Assembly (NCBI GenBank): GCA_001464375.1
Contig: LNEW01000098.1
Location: 1-61,996, forward strand
DNA: 61,996 nucleotides
Source of the DNA: Rhodospirillales bacterium Ga0074136
GTDB lineage: Bacteria > Pseudomonadota > Alphaproteobacteria > Acetobacterales > Acetobacteraceae
Reading direction: 5' to 3'
The first letter of the stretch is position 1. Every line of letters begins with the position of its first letter. Both the position numbers and the translations under genes were made by a program. The notes under the pieces were generated by a model. It had not been told where the DNA came from, did no database searches, and saw only the letters and a list, made by a program, of their open reading frames with translations. Of this stretch, positions 24,415 through 34,092 are shown piece by piece.

Positions 24415-26489
24415 GCGGGCCGGGGTTTCGCGTCGGCGTCGATATCGGCGGCACCTTCACCGACATCGTGCTGCTCGACGATGCCGGGCGGCTGTCGACG
24501 CGCAAGATCTCCACGCATGACGCCGACCATGCCGGGGCCATCGCCGAGGGCCTGGCGGCGGCCTTCGCCGATGCGGGACTCTCGCCTGCCGCCGTCGCGG
24601 AGGTGCTGCACGCCACCACCATCGGGTCGAACGCCATCCTGGAGCGCAAGGGCGTGCGCACCGGTCTGATCACCACGCGCGGCTTCCGCGACGTGCTGGA
24701 GATCCGCACGCTGCGCATGCCGCGGCTGTACGACCTGCGCTGGGAAAAGCCGCCGCCGCTCGTGGAGCGCGAGTTGCGCCTGGAGGTGACGGAACGCCTC
24801 GCGGCCGATGGCTCGATCCGCATTCCGCTCGATGTCGCGGAAGCGGAACGCGCCGTCATCGCCCTGGTCGAGGCGGGGGTCGAGGCGATCGCCATCTGCC
24901 TGATCCACGCCTACGCCAACCCGGCGCATGAGCGGGCGATCGGCGACATCGCACGCCGCGTCGCGCCGCATGTCAGCGTCTCGCTCTCGCACGAGGTCCT
25001 GCCGGAGCGGAAGGAATACGAACGCACCTCCACCACCGTCATCAACGCCTATATCCGCCCCATCCTGGCGCGCTACCTGGACAGCCTGTCCGGGCGGCTT
25101 CGCGCGGACGGCATCGCCGCGCCGCTGATGATCATGCAGTCGAGCGGCGGCTTGATGGGTGCCGAGGAAGCGGCCTTGCGCCCCGTGCACGCCGTGGAAT
25201 CCGGCCCCGCCGCCGGCGTGGTCGGTGCGCGGGCGCTGGCGCTGCGCTGTGGCTTGCCGCAGGTGGTCTCGTTCGACATGGGGGGCACCACGGCCAAGGC
25301 CGGCATCGTCGAGGAATACGAGGTCGGCCGCGCCGCGGAATACGCCGTGGGCGCCGGCATCATGGTCGGGTCGCGCCTGCTGACCGGCGCGGGATACGTG
25401 CTGAAGGTGCCGGCGATCGACCTTTCGGAAGTCGGCGCGGGGGGTGGTTCCCTGCTGCGCGTGGATGCCGGCGGCGGGCTGGTGGTCGGTCCCGAGAGCG
25501 CCGGGGCCACGCCCGGGCCGGTCTGTTACGGGCGCGGCAACCTGCAGCCGACCGTCACCGACGCGAATCTCGTGCTCGGCTATCTCAACCCCGGCGCGCT
25601 GGTCGGCGGGGCGCTCGCGCTCGATGCCGCGGCGGCGCATCGCGCGGTCGCGGAACGCCTGGCTGCGCCGCTCGGCGTGGCGCCGGAACAGGCAGCCTTC
25701 GGCGCGCATGCCGTCGCGGCGAGCAACATGATCCGCGCCATCAAGGCGGTGTCCTCCGAACGCGGGCGCGACGTGCGCGGCTATGCGCTGATCGCCTTTG
25801 GCGGGAATGGCCCGTTGTTCGCGGCGGGCATGGCGCAGAGCCTGGGCATGAAGCGCGTGCTGGTGCCGCCATCCGCCGGCGTGTTCTCCGCCCTCGGCCT
25901 GCTGTGCTCGGATGTGGAGGTGCATCTGTCGCGCACCTGGCGGGAGATGCTGCGCAGCCTCGACCCGCTGGCGATGCAGGGCGTGCTCGATGCGCTGGCG
26001 CGCGAGGCGGCGGGACGCCTGGAACGCGACGGCTACGCCTCGGCGCGCCAGGAGATCCGCCGCATGGCGATGCTGCGCTACAAGGGCCAGTCCTTCGACC
26101 TGCCGGTGCCGGTCGAGCCAGGCATGCCATCGCCGGCGGTGCTCGAAGAATGCTTCCACGCCGAACACGAACGCACCTACGGCCACCGCGCCGGCGCCGA
26201 TGAACCCATCGAGATCGTCGGCGTCCAGGTGATCGGCCGCGGCGTGCCCGATCGGCCACGCATGCCCGACCATCTGCAAGCCGTCGCGGAGGGCCCGGCC
26301 CTGCCGCCGCGCCGCGCCTATTTCGGCGCCGCGGCGGGATGGATCGAGACACCGGTGCTGCGTCGTTCCGCGCTGGCTTCCCCGCGGCACGGACCCTGCA
26401 TCATCGAGGAATACGACGCGACCTGCCTGGTGCCGCCGGGTGCGCGCGCATCGCTGGACGATTTCGGGAATATCGTGATCGACTTGTGA
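24411..26489 (+). CDS. Hydantoinase A/oxoprolinase family protein, pair B
   Basis: A 692-residue HyuA-type ATP-binding subunit with DIGGTFTD at residues 11-18, HATTIGSNAILERKGV, KEYERTSTTVINAY, FDMGGTTAKA and EVGAGGGSLLRVD. Its FDMGGTTAK block is shared with pair A but not with pair C, so A and B may be the closer relatives. It follows hyuB with an ATGA overlap and is followed by TRAP transporter genes after 43 bp on the same strand. The whole run may therefore be an uptake-plus-ring-opening operon. Confidence 0.9.
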   Translation: MSGPGFRVGVDIGGTFTDIVLLDDAGRLSTRKISTHDADHAGAIAEGLAAAFADAGLSPAAVAEVLHATTIGSNAILERKGVRTGLITTRGFRDVLEIRTLRMPRLYDLRWEKPPPLVERELRLEVTERLAADGSIRIPLDVAEAERAVIALVEAGVEAIAICLIHAYANPAHERAIGDIARRVAPHVSVSLSHEVLPERKEYERTSTTVINAYIRPILARYLDSLSGRLRADGIAAPLMIMQSSGGLMGAEEAALRPVHAVESGPAAGVVGARALALRCGLPQVVSFDMGGTTAKAGIVEEYEVGRAAEYAVGAGIMVGSRLLTGAGYVLKVPAIDLSEVGAGGGSLLRVDAGGGLVVGPESAGATPGPVCYGRGNLQPTVTDANLVLGYLNPGALVGGALALDAAAAHRAVAERLAAPLGVAPEQAAFGAHAVAASNMIRAIKAVSSERGRDVRGYALIAFGGNGPLFAAGMAQSLGMKRVLVPPSAGVFSALGLLCSDVEVHLSRTWREMLRSLDPLAMQGVLDALAREAAGRLERDGYASARQEIRRMAMLRYKGQSFDLPVPVEPGMPSPAVLEECFHAEHERTYGHRAGADEPIEIVGVQVIGRGVPDRPRMPDHLQAVAEGPALPPRRAYFGAAAGWIETPVLRRSALASPRHGPCIIEEYDATCLVPPGARASLDDFGNIVIDL

Positions 26490-26532
26490 CCCGCACCGGG
26501 GCGGCAGACCCCGAAGCAACAGGAGGCTTTCC

Positions 26533-27609
26533 ATGAAGACCGTCACCCCCGCGCGCCTGGCATTCGCCTGCGCCATCTTCGCCGCACCGCTGGCACAGGC
26601 CCAGGCGCCCGCGCTGCCGGCCGGCCCGCCGGTGCGCATCGTGGCGGTGACGCAGCCCTTGCCCACGCAGCCGCAATACACCCGCGTCGACCAGGCCATC
26701 CTGCGCGACGCCACGGCGCAGCGCAGCAACGGGCGCATCCAGGTGACGCTTTCGACGCATGCGGAGCGCAACCTCGCAGGCAACGAGATCGTGCGGCTGG
26801 TGCGCTCGGGCCAGGTGGAGATCGGCGCGGGCACGCTCACCACGCTGTCGGGCGACGTGCCGATCCTGGATGGCGTCGACCTCGCGGGCCTCGCGCCGGA
26901 TATCCGCGACGCGCAGCGCATCGCGGAAGCCATCATTCCCGCCGCCAACCGGGACCTCGAGCGCTTCGGTGCGCGCCTGGTGGCGCTGTATCCCTTCCCG
27001 GCGCAGGTGGTGTTCTGCCGCGCGCCCTTCACCAGCATGGCGGATCTGCGCGGGCGGCGCGTCCGGACCTTCGGCAATTCGCTGGTGGACTACTTCACGG
27101 CGCTGGGGGCGCAGCCGGTCAGCATCGGCTTCCCGGAAGTCTATTCGGCGCTGGAGCGCGGCGTGGTCGATTGCGCCATCACCGGCTCCGGTTCGGGGGC
27201 CGCGGCGCGCTGGCCCGAGGTGACCACGCATATCTCGACGCTGCCGGTGTCCTGGGCAGTTGCGGGCTACCTGGTGAACGTGGCGTGGTGGAACCGGCTC
27301 GACCCCCAGGTGCGCACCTTCATGGAAGCGACCATGAAGGAAGTGGCGGATGCGCAATGGGCGCTGGGTGCCGCCGCCACGCGCGATGGCATCGACTGCA
27401 ACATCGGCCGCGCTGCCGAGTGCCGCATCCATACCGTCGCGGCCCGGCCGATGACCGAAGTGCCCGCCACCGACGCCGACCGCGCCGAGACGCGCCGCAT
27501 CTTCCGCGACGTGGTGCTGCCCGGCTGGGTGCGCCGCTGCGGCGCGCGCTGCGGCGAGGTGTATAACGAGATCATCGCGCCGATCTCCGGCGTGCGCTTC
27601 GGCGGGTGA
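26533..27609 (+). CDS. TRAP transporter substrate-binding protein (DctP type)
   Basis: A 358-residue TRAP extracytoplasmic receptor with a signal peptide (about 1-24, LAQAQA). The DctP-type organic-acid binding region includes LRGRRVRTFGNSL, with the Arg expected to contact the ligand carboxylate, and FPEVYSALERGVVDCAI. AGGAGG is an excellent ribosome-binding site. Five or more cysteines, including RRCGARCGE near the end, hint at disulfides in the periplasm, which is more than usual for the family. It overlaps the small permease gene as GTGA. Confidence 0.88.
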   Translation: MKTVTPARLAFACAIFAAPLAQAQAPALPAGPPVRIVAVTQPLPTQPQYTRVDQAILRDATAQRSNGRIQVTLSTHAERNLAGNEIVRLVRSGQVEIGAGTLTTLSGDVPILDGVDLAGLAPDIRDAQRIAEAIIPAANRDLERFGARLVALYPFPAQVVFCRAPFTSMADLRGRRVRTFGNSLVDYFTALGAQPVSIGFPEVYSALERGVVDCAITGSGSGAAARWPEVTTHISTLPVSWAVAGYLVNVAWWNRLDPQVRTFMEATMKEVADAQWALGAAATRDGIDCNIGRAAECRIHTVAARPMTEVPATDADRAETRRIFRDVVLPGWVRRCGARCGEVYNEIIAPISGVRFGG

Positions 27610-28247
27610 GCGGGGCGCTCACCCATTCCCCCGCGCCGCTGCGCGCCGCCCGCGCGCTGCGGCGCGGGGCGACGCGCGCGGCCTCGGTGATGGCGCATCT
27701 CGCGGGCTGGACCTACATCGCCTGCGCGCTGTTCATCACCTTCGACATCGTGGCGCGCGCCTTTCTGGGCTTCTCCTCCCAGGCCACGGTCGAGGTAACC
27801 GGCTACATGCTGGCCGGCGGCATCGCCTGGGGGTTGGCGCATACGTTGATCCGGCGCGCGCATATCCGCGTCGACGTCTTCGCCAACCGGCTGCCGGTGC
27901 GGCTGCGCGCGCCGCTGCACATCCTATCGCTGGCGCTGCTGACGGCCCTTGGCGTGTTGATCGCCTGGTCGGCCTGGGAACTGGTGGACGAAAGCGCGTT
28001 GTTCGACGCGCATGACAATTCCGCGCTGCGCATCCTGCTGGTCTGGCCGCAGGGCATCTGGGCCTTCGGGATCAGCGCCTTCGTGGTCACCTGCTGCGTG
28101 CTGCTGCTGGAGGCGTGCCTGGCGCTGGCGGCGGGGCAGGGGGCCTCGCTCGATGGGCTGCTGGGGTCCCGCACGCTGGAGGATGAAACCGAGGAAGCGC
28201 TCGAAGCCGTGGCCATGGCGCATGAGGGCGAGGCGCCGCGCCGATGA
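27606..28247 (+). CDS. TRAP transporter small permease (DctQ type)
   Basis: A 213-residue DctQ-type membrane subunit with four hydrophobic segments (roughly 35-55, 70-90, 108-128, 148-172) and the family's R-A-HIRVDVFANRLP stretch between the second and third. It starts with GTG overlapping the receptor stop (GTGA). A 35-residue acidic cytoplasmic tail follows the last membrane segment, longer than usual. It pairs with the large permease encoded next. Confidence 0.87.
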   Translation: MSGALTHSPAPLRAARALRRGATRAASVMAHLAGWTYIACALFITFDIVARAFLGFSSQATVEVTGYMLAGGIAWGLAHTLIRRAHIRVDVFANRLPVRLRAPLHILSLALLTALGVLIAWSAWELVDESALFDAHDNSALRILLVWPQGIWAFGISAFVVTCCVLLLEACLALAAGQGASLDGLLGSRTLEDETEEALEAVAMAHEGEAPRR

Positions 28248-29608
28248 TCGCCATCGTGTTCCTGCTCGGCCTGCTGGGTGTCACCATCTTCGCCGCCGCC
28301 ACCACGGGCCAGTCGGTGCCGGTCGCCGAGATCCTGATGCTGGTGGGCGTCTTCGTCGTGTTCTTCGGGTCGGGCGTCTACATCGCGGCGGTCCTGGGTG
28401 CGCTCGGCGTGCTGACCGGGTTGATATTTTCCGACCGGCCGTGGTGGGCGTTCCTGGGGCAGACGCTGTGGGGGCCGTCGTCGAACTTCGTGCTGGTGGC
28501 GGTGCCGCTGTTCCTGCTGATGGGCGAGATCCTGCTGCGCGCGGGCCTGTCGGACCGGTTGTACAAGGCGCTGAACGTCTGGCTGAACCGGATGCCGGGT
28601 GGGCTGCTGCACACCAACATCGTCTCCTGCGCGGTGTTCTCGGCCATCAGCGGGTCGTCGGTCGCGACCGCGGCGACCATGGGCTCGGTCGCGCTGCCGT
28701 ATTTCCAGGACACCAAGTACAGCCAGCGGATGGTGCTGGGCTCGCTCGCGGCCGGCGGGGCGCTGGGCAACCTCATCCCGCCAGGGATCACCTTCATCAT
28801 CTACGGTCTGATCACCGAGACATCGGTCGGCGCGCTCTACATCGCCGCCATCATCCCCTCATTGCTGGTGACCGGGCTGTTCATCCTGGTGATCCTGGCG
28901 CATGGGCTGAGGCATCCGATGGAGAAGCCCGCGCGCCTGCCGCTGTCCATGAAGCTGCGCGCGCTGGTCGACCTGGTGCCGACGCTGCTGCTGATCCTGC
29001 TAGTGCTGGGGTCGATCTATGGCGGCTTCGCGACACCGACCGAGGCGGCCGCGCTCGGCGTGGTGGGCGCGGCCTTCTTCGCCGCACTCGAGGGCAAGCT
29101 GAACCTGCGCATGCTGAACGCCTCGGCCGAAGCGACGGCGCGCAACACCGCGCTGCTGGGGCTGATCCTGTTCGGCGCCTATCTGCTGAACTACATCCTG
29201 ACCATCATCAACGTGCCGCAGACTCTGGCGGCGCTGATCGCCGGGCTGCCGATCCCGCCCTGGGGGATCATGCTGTGCATCATCATGCTGTACGTCGCAC
29301 TCGGCACCTTCATGGAGGGCTTCTCCATGATCATCACCACGGTGCCTGTGGTGTTCCCGATCGTGGTGGCGCTTGGCTATGACCCGATCTGGTTCGGCGT
29401 GATCGTGACCATGCTGGTCGAGATCGCGCAGATCAGCCCCCCCGACGGCACGGTGATGTACGTGCTGCAAGGGATGCGAAAACGCGCCGGGCCGATCACC
29501 GATGTCTTCATCGGCGTGATGCCCTTCCTCGCCGTCTATCTTCTGGCGGTGATCCTGCTCATGATCTTCCCCGGCCTGGCGCTCTGGCTGCCGGGCGTGA
29601 TGGGCTGA
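28244..29608 (+). CDS. TRAP transporter large permease (DctM type)
   Basis: A 454-residue DctM-type permease with about 12 hydrophobic segments. Seen: PLFLLMGEILLRAG, FSAISGSSVATAATMGSVALP, GGALGNLIPPGI and the late EIAQISPPDGTVMYVLQ, each typical of the sodium-coupled transport core. It overlaps the small permease as ATGA. With the receptor and small subunit it forms a complete secondary transporter, the only complete transporter in the hydantoinase island. Confidence 0.92.
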   Translation: MIAIVFLLGLLGVTIFAAATTGQSVPVAEILMLVGVFVVFFGSGVYIAAVLGALGVLTGLIFSDRPWWAFLGQTLWGPSSNFVLVAVPLFLLMGEILLRAGLSDRLYKALNVWLNRMPGGLLHTNIVSCAVFSAISGSSVATAATMGSVALPYFQDTKYSQRMVLGSLAAGGALGNLIPPGITFIIYGLITETSVGALYIAAIIPSLLVTGLFILVILAHGLRHPMEKPARLPLSMKLRALVDLVPTLLLILLVLGSIYGGFATPTEAAALGVVGAAFFAALEGKLNLRMLNASAEATARNTALLGLILFGAYLLNYILTIINVPQTLAALIAGLPIPPWGIMLCIIMLYVALGTFMEGFSMIITTVPVVFPIVVALGYDPIWFGVIVTMLVEIAQISPPDGTVMYVLQGMRKRAGPITDVFIGVMPFLAVYLLAVILLMIFPGLALWLPGVMG

Positions 29609-29629
29609 ACCTTCCCGGGAATTCCTTGC

Positions 29630-31693
29630 GTGGCACATGAATCGCGGCCTGTCCGCATCGCGGTCGATATCGGCGGCACCTTCACCGACCTGCAGATCCT
29701 CGATGCCCGCAGCGGCATCGCGCGCGCCTGGAAGACGCCGACCACGCCGGAGGACCCGTCCATCGGCCTGCTGCGCGGCGTGGCCGAGGCGGCGGAGCGG
29801 TTCGGCTTCGCGCTGGCCGATGTGGGCCTGCTGCTGCACGGCACCACCATCGCCACCAACGCGGTGCTGGAACGCAAGCTGGCGCGCGGCGTGCTGCTGA
29901 CCACGGCGGGCTTCGAGGATGTGCTCGAGATCAACCGCCACGTGCGCCGCGACATCTATGCGCTGGCCCCCGACCCGTTTCCGGTGCTGATCCCGCGCGA
30001 CCGGCGGCTTGGCGTGCCCGAGCGCCTGCGCGCCGATGGCACGGCGGAACGGCCGCTGGACGAAGCGGCGATTCCCGCCTTGCTGGACCGCATCGCCGCG
30101 CTGGGTGCGGAATGCGTCGCCGTCTCGCTGCTGCACGCCTATGCGAACCCGGCGCATGAACAGCGCCTGGCCGCCATGCTGCGCGCCGCCCGGCCGGACC
30201 TGCCGGTCTCGCTGTCATCCGAGATCTCGCCCGAGATCCGCGAATACGAACGCACCTCCACCACCGTGCTGAACGCGCTGCTGGTGCCGGTGGTGAAGGC
30301 GTATCTCGACCGGCTGGAAGCGCGGCTGGGCGAGGGCGGCTTCCATCCGCTGGTGTTTCTCGTGCAGTCGAATGGCGGCGTGTGCAGCCTGCGCATGGCG
30401 GCCGAGCAACCCGCGCGGCTGCTGCTGTCCGGCCCTTCGGGCGGTGCGCTGGCGGCGGGGCGGCTGGCGGGGGTGCTGGCGCGGCCGAACCTGGTGGCGG
30501 TCGACATGGGCGGCACGTCCTTCGATGTCTCGGTCGTGCAGGATGGGCGCGTCGCGGTCATCACCCAGGGCGAGATCGACCGCCTTCCGGTGCGCCTGCC
30601 GATGGTCGAGATGCGCACCATCGGCGCCGGTGGCGGGTCGATCGCCGCGGTCGATGCGGGCGGGCGCCTCACGGTCGGGCCGCGCAGCGCGGGCGCGCGC
30701 CCCGGGCCGGTCGCCTATGGGCGCGGCGGCAGCGAGCCCACCGTCACCGATGCGAACCTGGCGCTGGGGCGGCTCGATCCCGACTTCTTCCTGGGCGGGA
30801 TGATGAAGCTCGACATGCCCGCCACGCGCGCGGCGCTGGAGGCGCGCGTGGGCGTGCCGCTCGGGCTTTCGGCCGAGCAGTCCGCGGAAGGCATCCTCAC
30901 GGTCACCAATGCCAATCTCGGTGCGGCGATCCGGCTGTCCCTGTTCGAGAAGGGGCTCGACCCGCGCGATTTCTGCCTGCTGTCCTTCGGCGGCGCGGGT
31001 GGGTTGCACGCGACGGACGTGGCGGCGGAGCTCGGCATCACGGAAGTGGCCTTTCCGCGCGAACCGGGCACGCTGTCGGCCTATGGCATCCTGTTCTCGG
31101 ACCTCACGCAGGATATCGCGCGGTCGCGCGTGATGCGCGCCGAACCTGCCAACCTGCCGCGGCTGAACGAGACCATCGCCGCGCTGCGCGCCGAGGCGGA
31201 TGCGCGCCTTGCGCAGGACGGCATCGCGCCCGATCGCCGCCGCGTCACCATCGCGGTCGACATGCGCTACCACGGCCAGGCTTTCGAACTCCTGGTCCCC
31301 TGGGGCGAGGTCGCCGCGCCCGATGCCGGCGACCTCGCGGCATTGGTCGAAGCCTTCCACGCCATGCACCGCCAGCGCTTCTCCTACGCGAATCCCGGCG
31401 ATCCGGTGGAACTGGTCACGCTGCGCGCCATCGCGACCGGCCTGCTCGACAAGCCGGAGCCCGGCGACCCGCCGCCGGCCGACCGGCCCGCCCGCAAGGG
31501 CACGCGCCGCGCGTATGAATCGGGCGCCTGGCGCGACATCCCGGTCTGGGACCGCGAGGCGATGGGGGCCACCGACACCATCGAAGGCCCCGCCATCGTC
31601 GAGGAAGCCTTTGCCACGCATTGGATCACGCGCGGCTGGACAGCGGTGCTCGGCGCCGCGGGAACACTGATGGCGCAAAGGAACACGCCATGA
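29630..31693 (+). CDS. Hydantoinase A/oxoprolinase family protein, pair C
   Basis: A 687-residue HyuA-type subunit. DIGGTFTD lies at residues 13-20, then HGTTIATNAVLERKLA, REYERTSTTVLNALLVP and VDMGGTSFDVS. That last block differs from the TTAK version of pairs A and B and matches the classical HyuA form. GTG 29630 is the only start that keeps the first beta strand in frame; its ribosome-binding site is weak. It lies 21 bp behind the TRAP permease on the same strand and overlaps hyuB of pair C as ATGA, so pairs B and C plus the transporter could be one long transcript. Confidence 0.9.
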   Translation: MAHESRPVRIAVDIGGTFTDLQILDARSGIARAWKTPTTPEDPSIGLLRGVAEAAERFGFALADVGLLLHGTTIATNAVLERKLARGVLLTTAGFEDVLEINRHVRRDIYALAPDPFPVLIPRDRRLGVPERLRADGTAERPLDEAAIPALLDRIAALGAECVAVSLLHAYANPAHEQRLAAMLRAARPDLPVSLSSEISPEIREYERTSTTVLNALLVPVVKAYLDRLEARLGEGGFHPLVFLVQSNGGVCSLRMAAEQPARLLLSGPSGGALAAGRLAGVLARPNLVAVDMGGTSFDVSVVQDGRVAVITQGEIDRLPVRLPMVEMRTIGAGGGSIAAVDAGGRLTVGPRSAGARPGPVAYGRGGSEPTVTDANLALGRLDPDFFLGGMMKLDMPATRAALEARVGVPLGLSAEQSAEGILTVTNANLGAAIRLSLFEKGLDPRDFCLLSFGGAGGLHATDVAAELGITEVAFPREPGTLSAYGILFSDLTQDIARSRVMRAEPANLPRLNETIAALRAEADARLAQDGIAPDRRRVTIAVDMRYHGQAFELLVPWGEVAAPDAGDLAALVEAFHAMHRQRFSYANPGDPVELVTLRAIATGLLDKPEPGDPPPADRPARKGTRRAYESGAWRDIPVWDREAMGATDTIEGPAIVEEAFATHWITRGWTAVLGAAGTLMAQRNTP

Positions 31694-33321
31694 CGCTCGG
31701 CCCGATCGAGATCGAGGTCATCCGCAATGCGCTCACCGCCGCGGCGGCCGAGATGGACATCACCATCTGGCGCACCAGCCGCAGCACCATCGTGCGCGAA
31801 TTGCTCGACTATTCCACCGCGGTGTTCGATGCGGAGGGCAACAACGTCGCGCAATCCGCGCGCATCCCGCAGCACCTGAACTCGATGGGTGCGGCGTTGC
31901 GCACGCTGCTCGACCGCTTCGTCGTCGCCGATGAATGGGGGCCGGATGACGTGGTCGCCACCAACGATCCGTATTGCGGCGCACAGCACCTCAACGACGT
32001 GCTGGTCTTCAAGCCGGTGATGCATGAGGGACAGCGCGTGGCCTATGTCGGCGCGCTGTGCCACCACATCGACATGGGCGGCATGGCGCCGGGGTCCTAC
32101 GCCGCCACCGCGACGGAGGTGTTCCAGGAAGGCCTGCGCATCCCGCCGCTCAAGCTGATCGAGAATGGCCGGCTGAACCGCGCCGTCTGGGAGATGATCG
32201 GCCAGAACGTGCGCAAGCCCGCGCTGATGCTGGGCGACCTGCAGTCGCAGCTGGCCAGCCTCGATGTCGGCGCGGCCTCGATCCGCCGATTGGCCCAGCG
32301 CTACGGCGCGGCTGGGTTGCTGGAAGCCACCGCGCGCATCCTCGACATGAGCGAGGCCGCGATGCGCGCCGCCATCCGCGCCATGCCCGATGGCCGCTAC
32401 GAATTCGAGGATTTCCTCGATGATGACGGCGTCTCCGGCGTGCCGGTCCGGCTGCACGCGGCCGTCACCGTGGCGGGCGAGGAGATCGCCGTCGACCTGA
32501 CCGGCTGCGCCGACCAGCAGCGCGGCCCCATCAACTGCACGCCCGCCATGTCGAATTGCGCGGTCTACTACGCCATCATCGCCGCCACCGATGGCGCCAT
32601 GCCGGCCAATGCCGGCTGCTACCGGCCGATCCGCATCACGCATCGCGAAGGCTCCGTCACGAACTGCCGCGCGCCGGCGTCGGTCGCGCATCGCGTCGCG
32701 GTGTCGCACCGACTGGCGAACGTGATGTTCGGCTGCCTGCACCTCGCACTGCCCGACCGCATGCCCGCCGCCTACTACGGCGGATCCTACGTCGCGACCT
32801 TCCAGACCGAGGGCGCCGACGGATCGCGCGAGGTCCTGGTCGAGATCGAGATCGGCGGCACCGGCGCAGCCCCGGCCAAGGATGGCGTCAACGCCTGGTC
32901 CTTCGGCATGCACAACAACGCCAACATCCCGATCGAGATGGTCGAGAGCCAGATGCCGCTGACCATCACGCGTTACGGTCTGCTGCCGGGATCGGGCGGC
33001 GCGGGCGAACACCGCGGCGGGCTCGGCCTGTATCGCGAGTGGCGCCTCGACAGTCCCGGCGGCGTCTTCACCGCGAACATGGACCGCTTCCGCTTCCCGC
33101 CCTATGGGCTGGCGGGCGGCGGGCCTGGCAGCCTCGGGCGCCTGCTGCGCATCCGCGATGGCATCGAGACCACCATCGCGCCGAAATCGGATGGCGTGCG
33201 GCTGATGCAGGGCGACATCGTGCGGCTGGAGACCTCCGGCGGCGGGGGCTTCGGTGACCCGGCAGCGCGGGCTGCCGACGCCACGGCACGCGATGCGGCG
33301 CTCGGCTACATCGTGGTGTGA
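31690..33321 (+). CDS. Hydantoinase B/oxoprolinase family protein, pair C
   Basis: A 543-residue HyuB-type subunit with LLDYSTAVFDAEGN, DDVVATNDPYCGAQHLND, CHHIDMGGMAPGS, FQEGLRIPPLKLIENG and the end GGGGFGDPAARAAD. ATG 31690 overlaps the hyuA stop, which fixes the start against a longer open frame. The stop overlaps the GTG of a small unknown gene. The set is followed by a MaoC-like hydratase, so the ring-opened product may be handled by further enzymes of the operon. Confidence 0.9.
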   Translation: MTLGPIEIEVIRNALTAAAAEMDITIWRTSRSTIVRELLDYSTAVFDAEGNNVAQSARIPQHLNSMGAALRTLLDRFVVADEWGPDDVVATNDPYCGAQHLNDVLVFKPVMHEGQRVAYVGALCHHIDMGGMAPGSYAATATEVFQEGLRIPPLKLIENGRLNRAVWEMIGQNVRKPALMLGDLQSQLASLDVGAASIRRLAQRYGAAGLLEATARILDMSEAAMRAAIRAMPDGRYEFEDFLDDDGVSGVPVRLHAAVTVAGEEIAVDLTGCADQQRGPINCTPAMSNCAVYYAIIAATDGAMPANAGCYRPIRITHREGSVTNCRAPASVAHRVAVSHRLANVMFGCLHLALPDRMPAAYYGGSYVATFQTEGADGSREVLVEIEIGGTGAAPAKDGVNAWSFGMHNNANIPIEMVESQMPLTITRYGLLPGSGGAGEHRGGLGLYREWRLDSPGGVFTANMDRFRFPPYGLAGGGPGSLGRLLRIRDGIETTIAPKSDGVRLMQGDIVRLETSGGGGFGDPAARAADATARDAALGYIVV

Positions 33322-33566
33322 GACCATACTGGATCAGGATCGTGCCGCTGCCTTCGCCATCGCCGCTGAACCTGGGCATCGGCGTGGCGGCGACGTCGGA
33401 ACGCGATGCCCGGGCGCTGTTCTCCGCCGCCTTCGGCGATGGGGCGGAGATCGCCGGCCTGGCGCCGATCCAGTCCGTTGACGACCTCGATCAGCACCAT
33501 GTCGTGCCGAACATGGGCAACATCCTGGTGCGCGGGATCCGGTTTCCGCTCGGCGCGGATCCATGA
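33318..33566 (+). CDS. Small protein of unknown function between hyuB and maoC-like gene
   Basis: An 82-residue protein that I do not recognise. It starts with GTG overlapping the hyuB stop (GTGA) and its stop overlaps the ATG of the MaoC-like gene (ATGA). Coupling at both ends argues that it is a real operon member rather than a gap frame. It has no signal peptide or membrane segment. The composition is ordinary, with a Ser-Pro-rich start (PLPSPSPLNLG), an acidic middle (SVDDLDQ) and a GNILVRG segment. A later start at GTG within codon 9 is possible. Confidence 0.5.
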   Translation: MRPYWIRIVPLPSPSPLNLGIGVAATSERDARALFSAAFGDGAEIAGLAPIQSVDDLDQHHVVPNMGNILVRGIRFPLGADP

Positions 33567-34042
33567 CCGCCTTCGACCCCGCCACGCACCGCATGGTGCC
33601 GGACCAACGCTGGTTCGACGACTTCGCCCTGGGCGAGCGCTTCGTCCTGCCCAGCCGCACCATGACGGACGCCATCTTCGCCGCCTTTCAGGCCGCCTCC
33701 GGCGACAACCACCCGATCCACTACGATGTCGAATACTGCCGCGCGCGCGGCATGCCGCACATGCTGGCGCACGGCTTCCAGGTGGCGATCCAGACCGCGG
33801 CCGGCGCCGGCATCTTCCCGCATCTGGTCGAGGACAGCCTCAAGGGTTTCCTCGAACAATCCTCCCGCTTCCTCCACCCGGTCTTCGTCAACGACACGCT
33901 CTATGCCGCGCTCGAGGTCGATGAGGTCACGCCGCAGCGCACCACGGGCATCCTCGGCCTGCGCAGCACCGTCCACAACCAGAAGGGCGTGCTGGTGATG
34001 GATGGCCGCCAGCGCTACCTGCTGCGCCGCCGCCCCGCCTGA
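33563..34042 (+). CDS. MaoC-family hydratase/dehydratase
   Basis: A 159-residue single hot-dog protein. The hydratase signature ASGDNHPIHYD places the expected catalytic pair at D48 and H53, spaced as in R-specific enoyl-CoA hydratases. The helix that follows (GMPHMLAHGFQVAIQ) is also typical. Members hydrate or dehydrate acyl-CoA thioesters, and some act on short unsaturated or methylated diacids. Its coupling to the hydantoinase pair C operon suggests a step after ring opening, but no CoA-ligase gene is present here. Confidence 0.85.
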   Translation: MTAFDPATHRMVPDQRWFDDFALGERFVLPSRTMTDAIFAAFQAASGDNHPIHYDVEYCRARGMPHMLAHGFQVAIQTAAGAGIFPHLVEDSLKGFLEQSSRFLHPVFVNDTLYAALEVDEVTPQRTTGILGLRSTVHNQKGVLVMDGRQRYLLRRRPA

Positions 34043-34092
34043 CTTCACGGGCAGCGTTGCGCGCGCCACACTGCGCGGCAACGGAGGAACCG

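Noticed and set aside
24396..27077. An 893-codon leftward open frame opposite hyuA of pair B and the TRAP receptor
   Set aside because: Long only because stop codons are rare in high-GC antisense; no family features.
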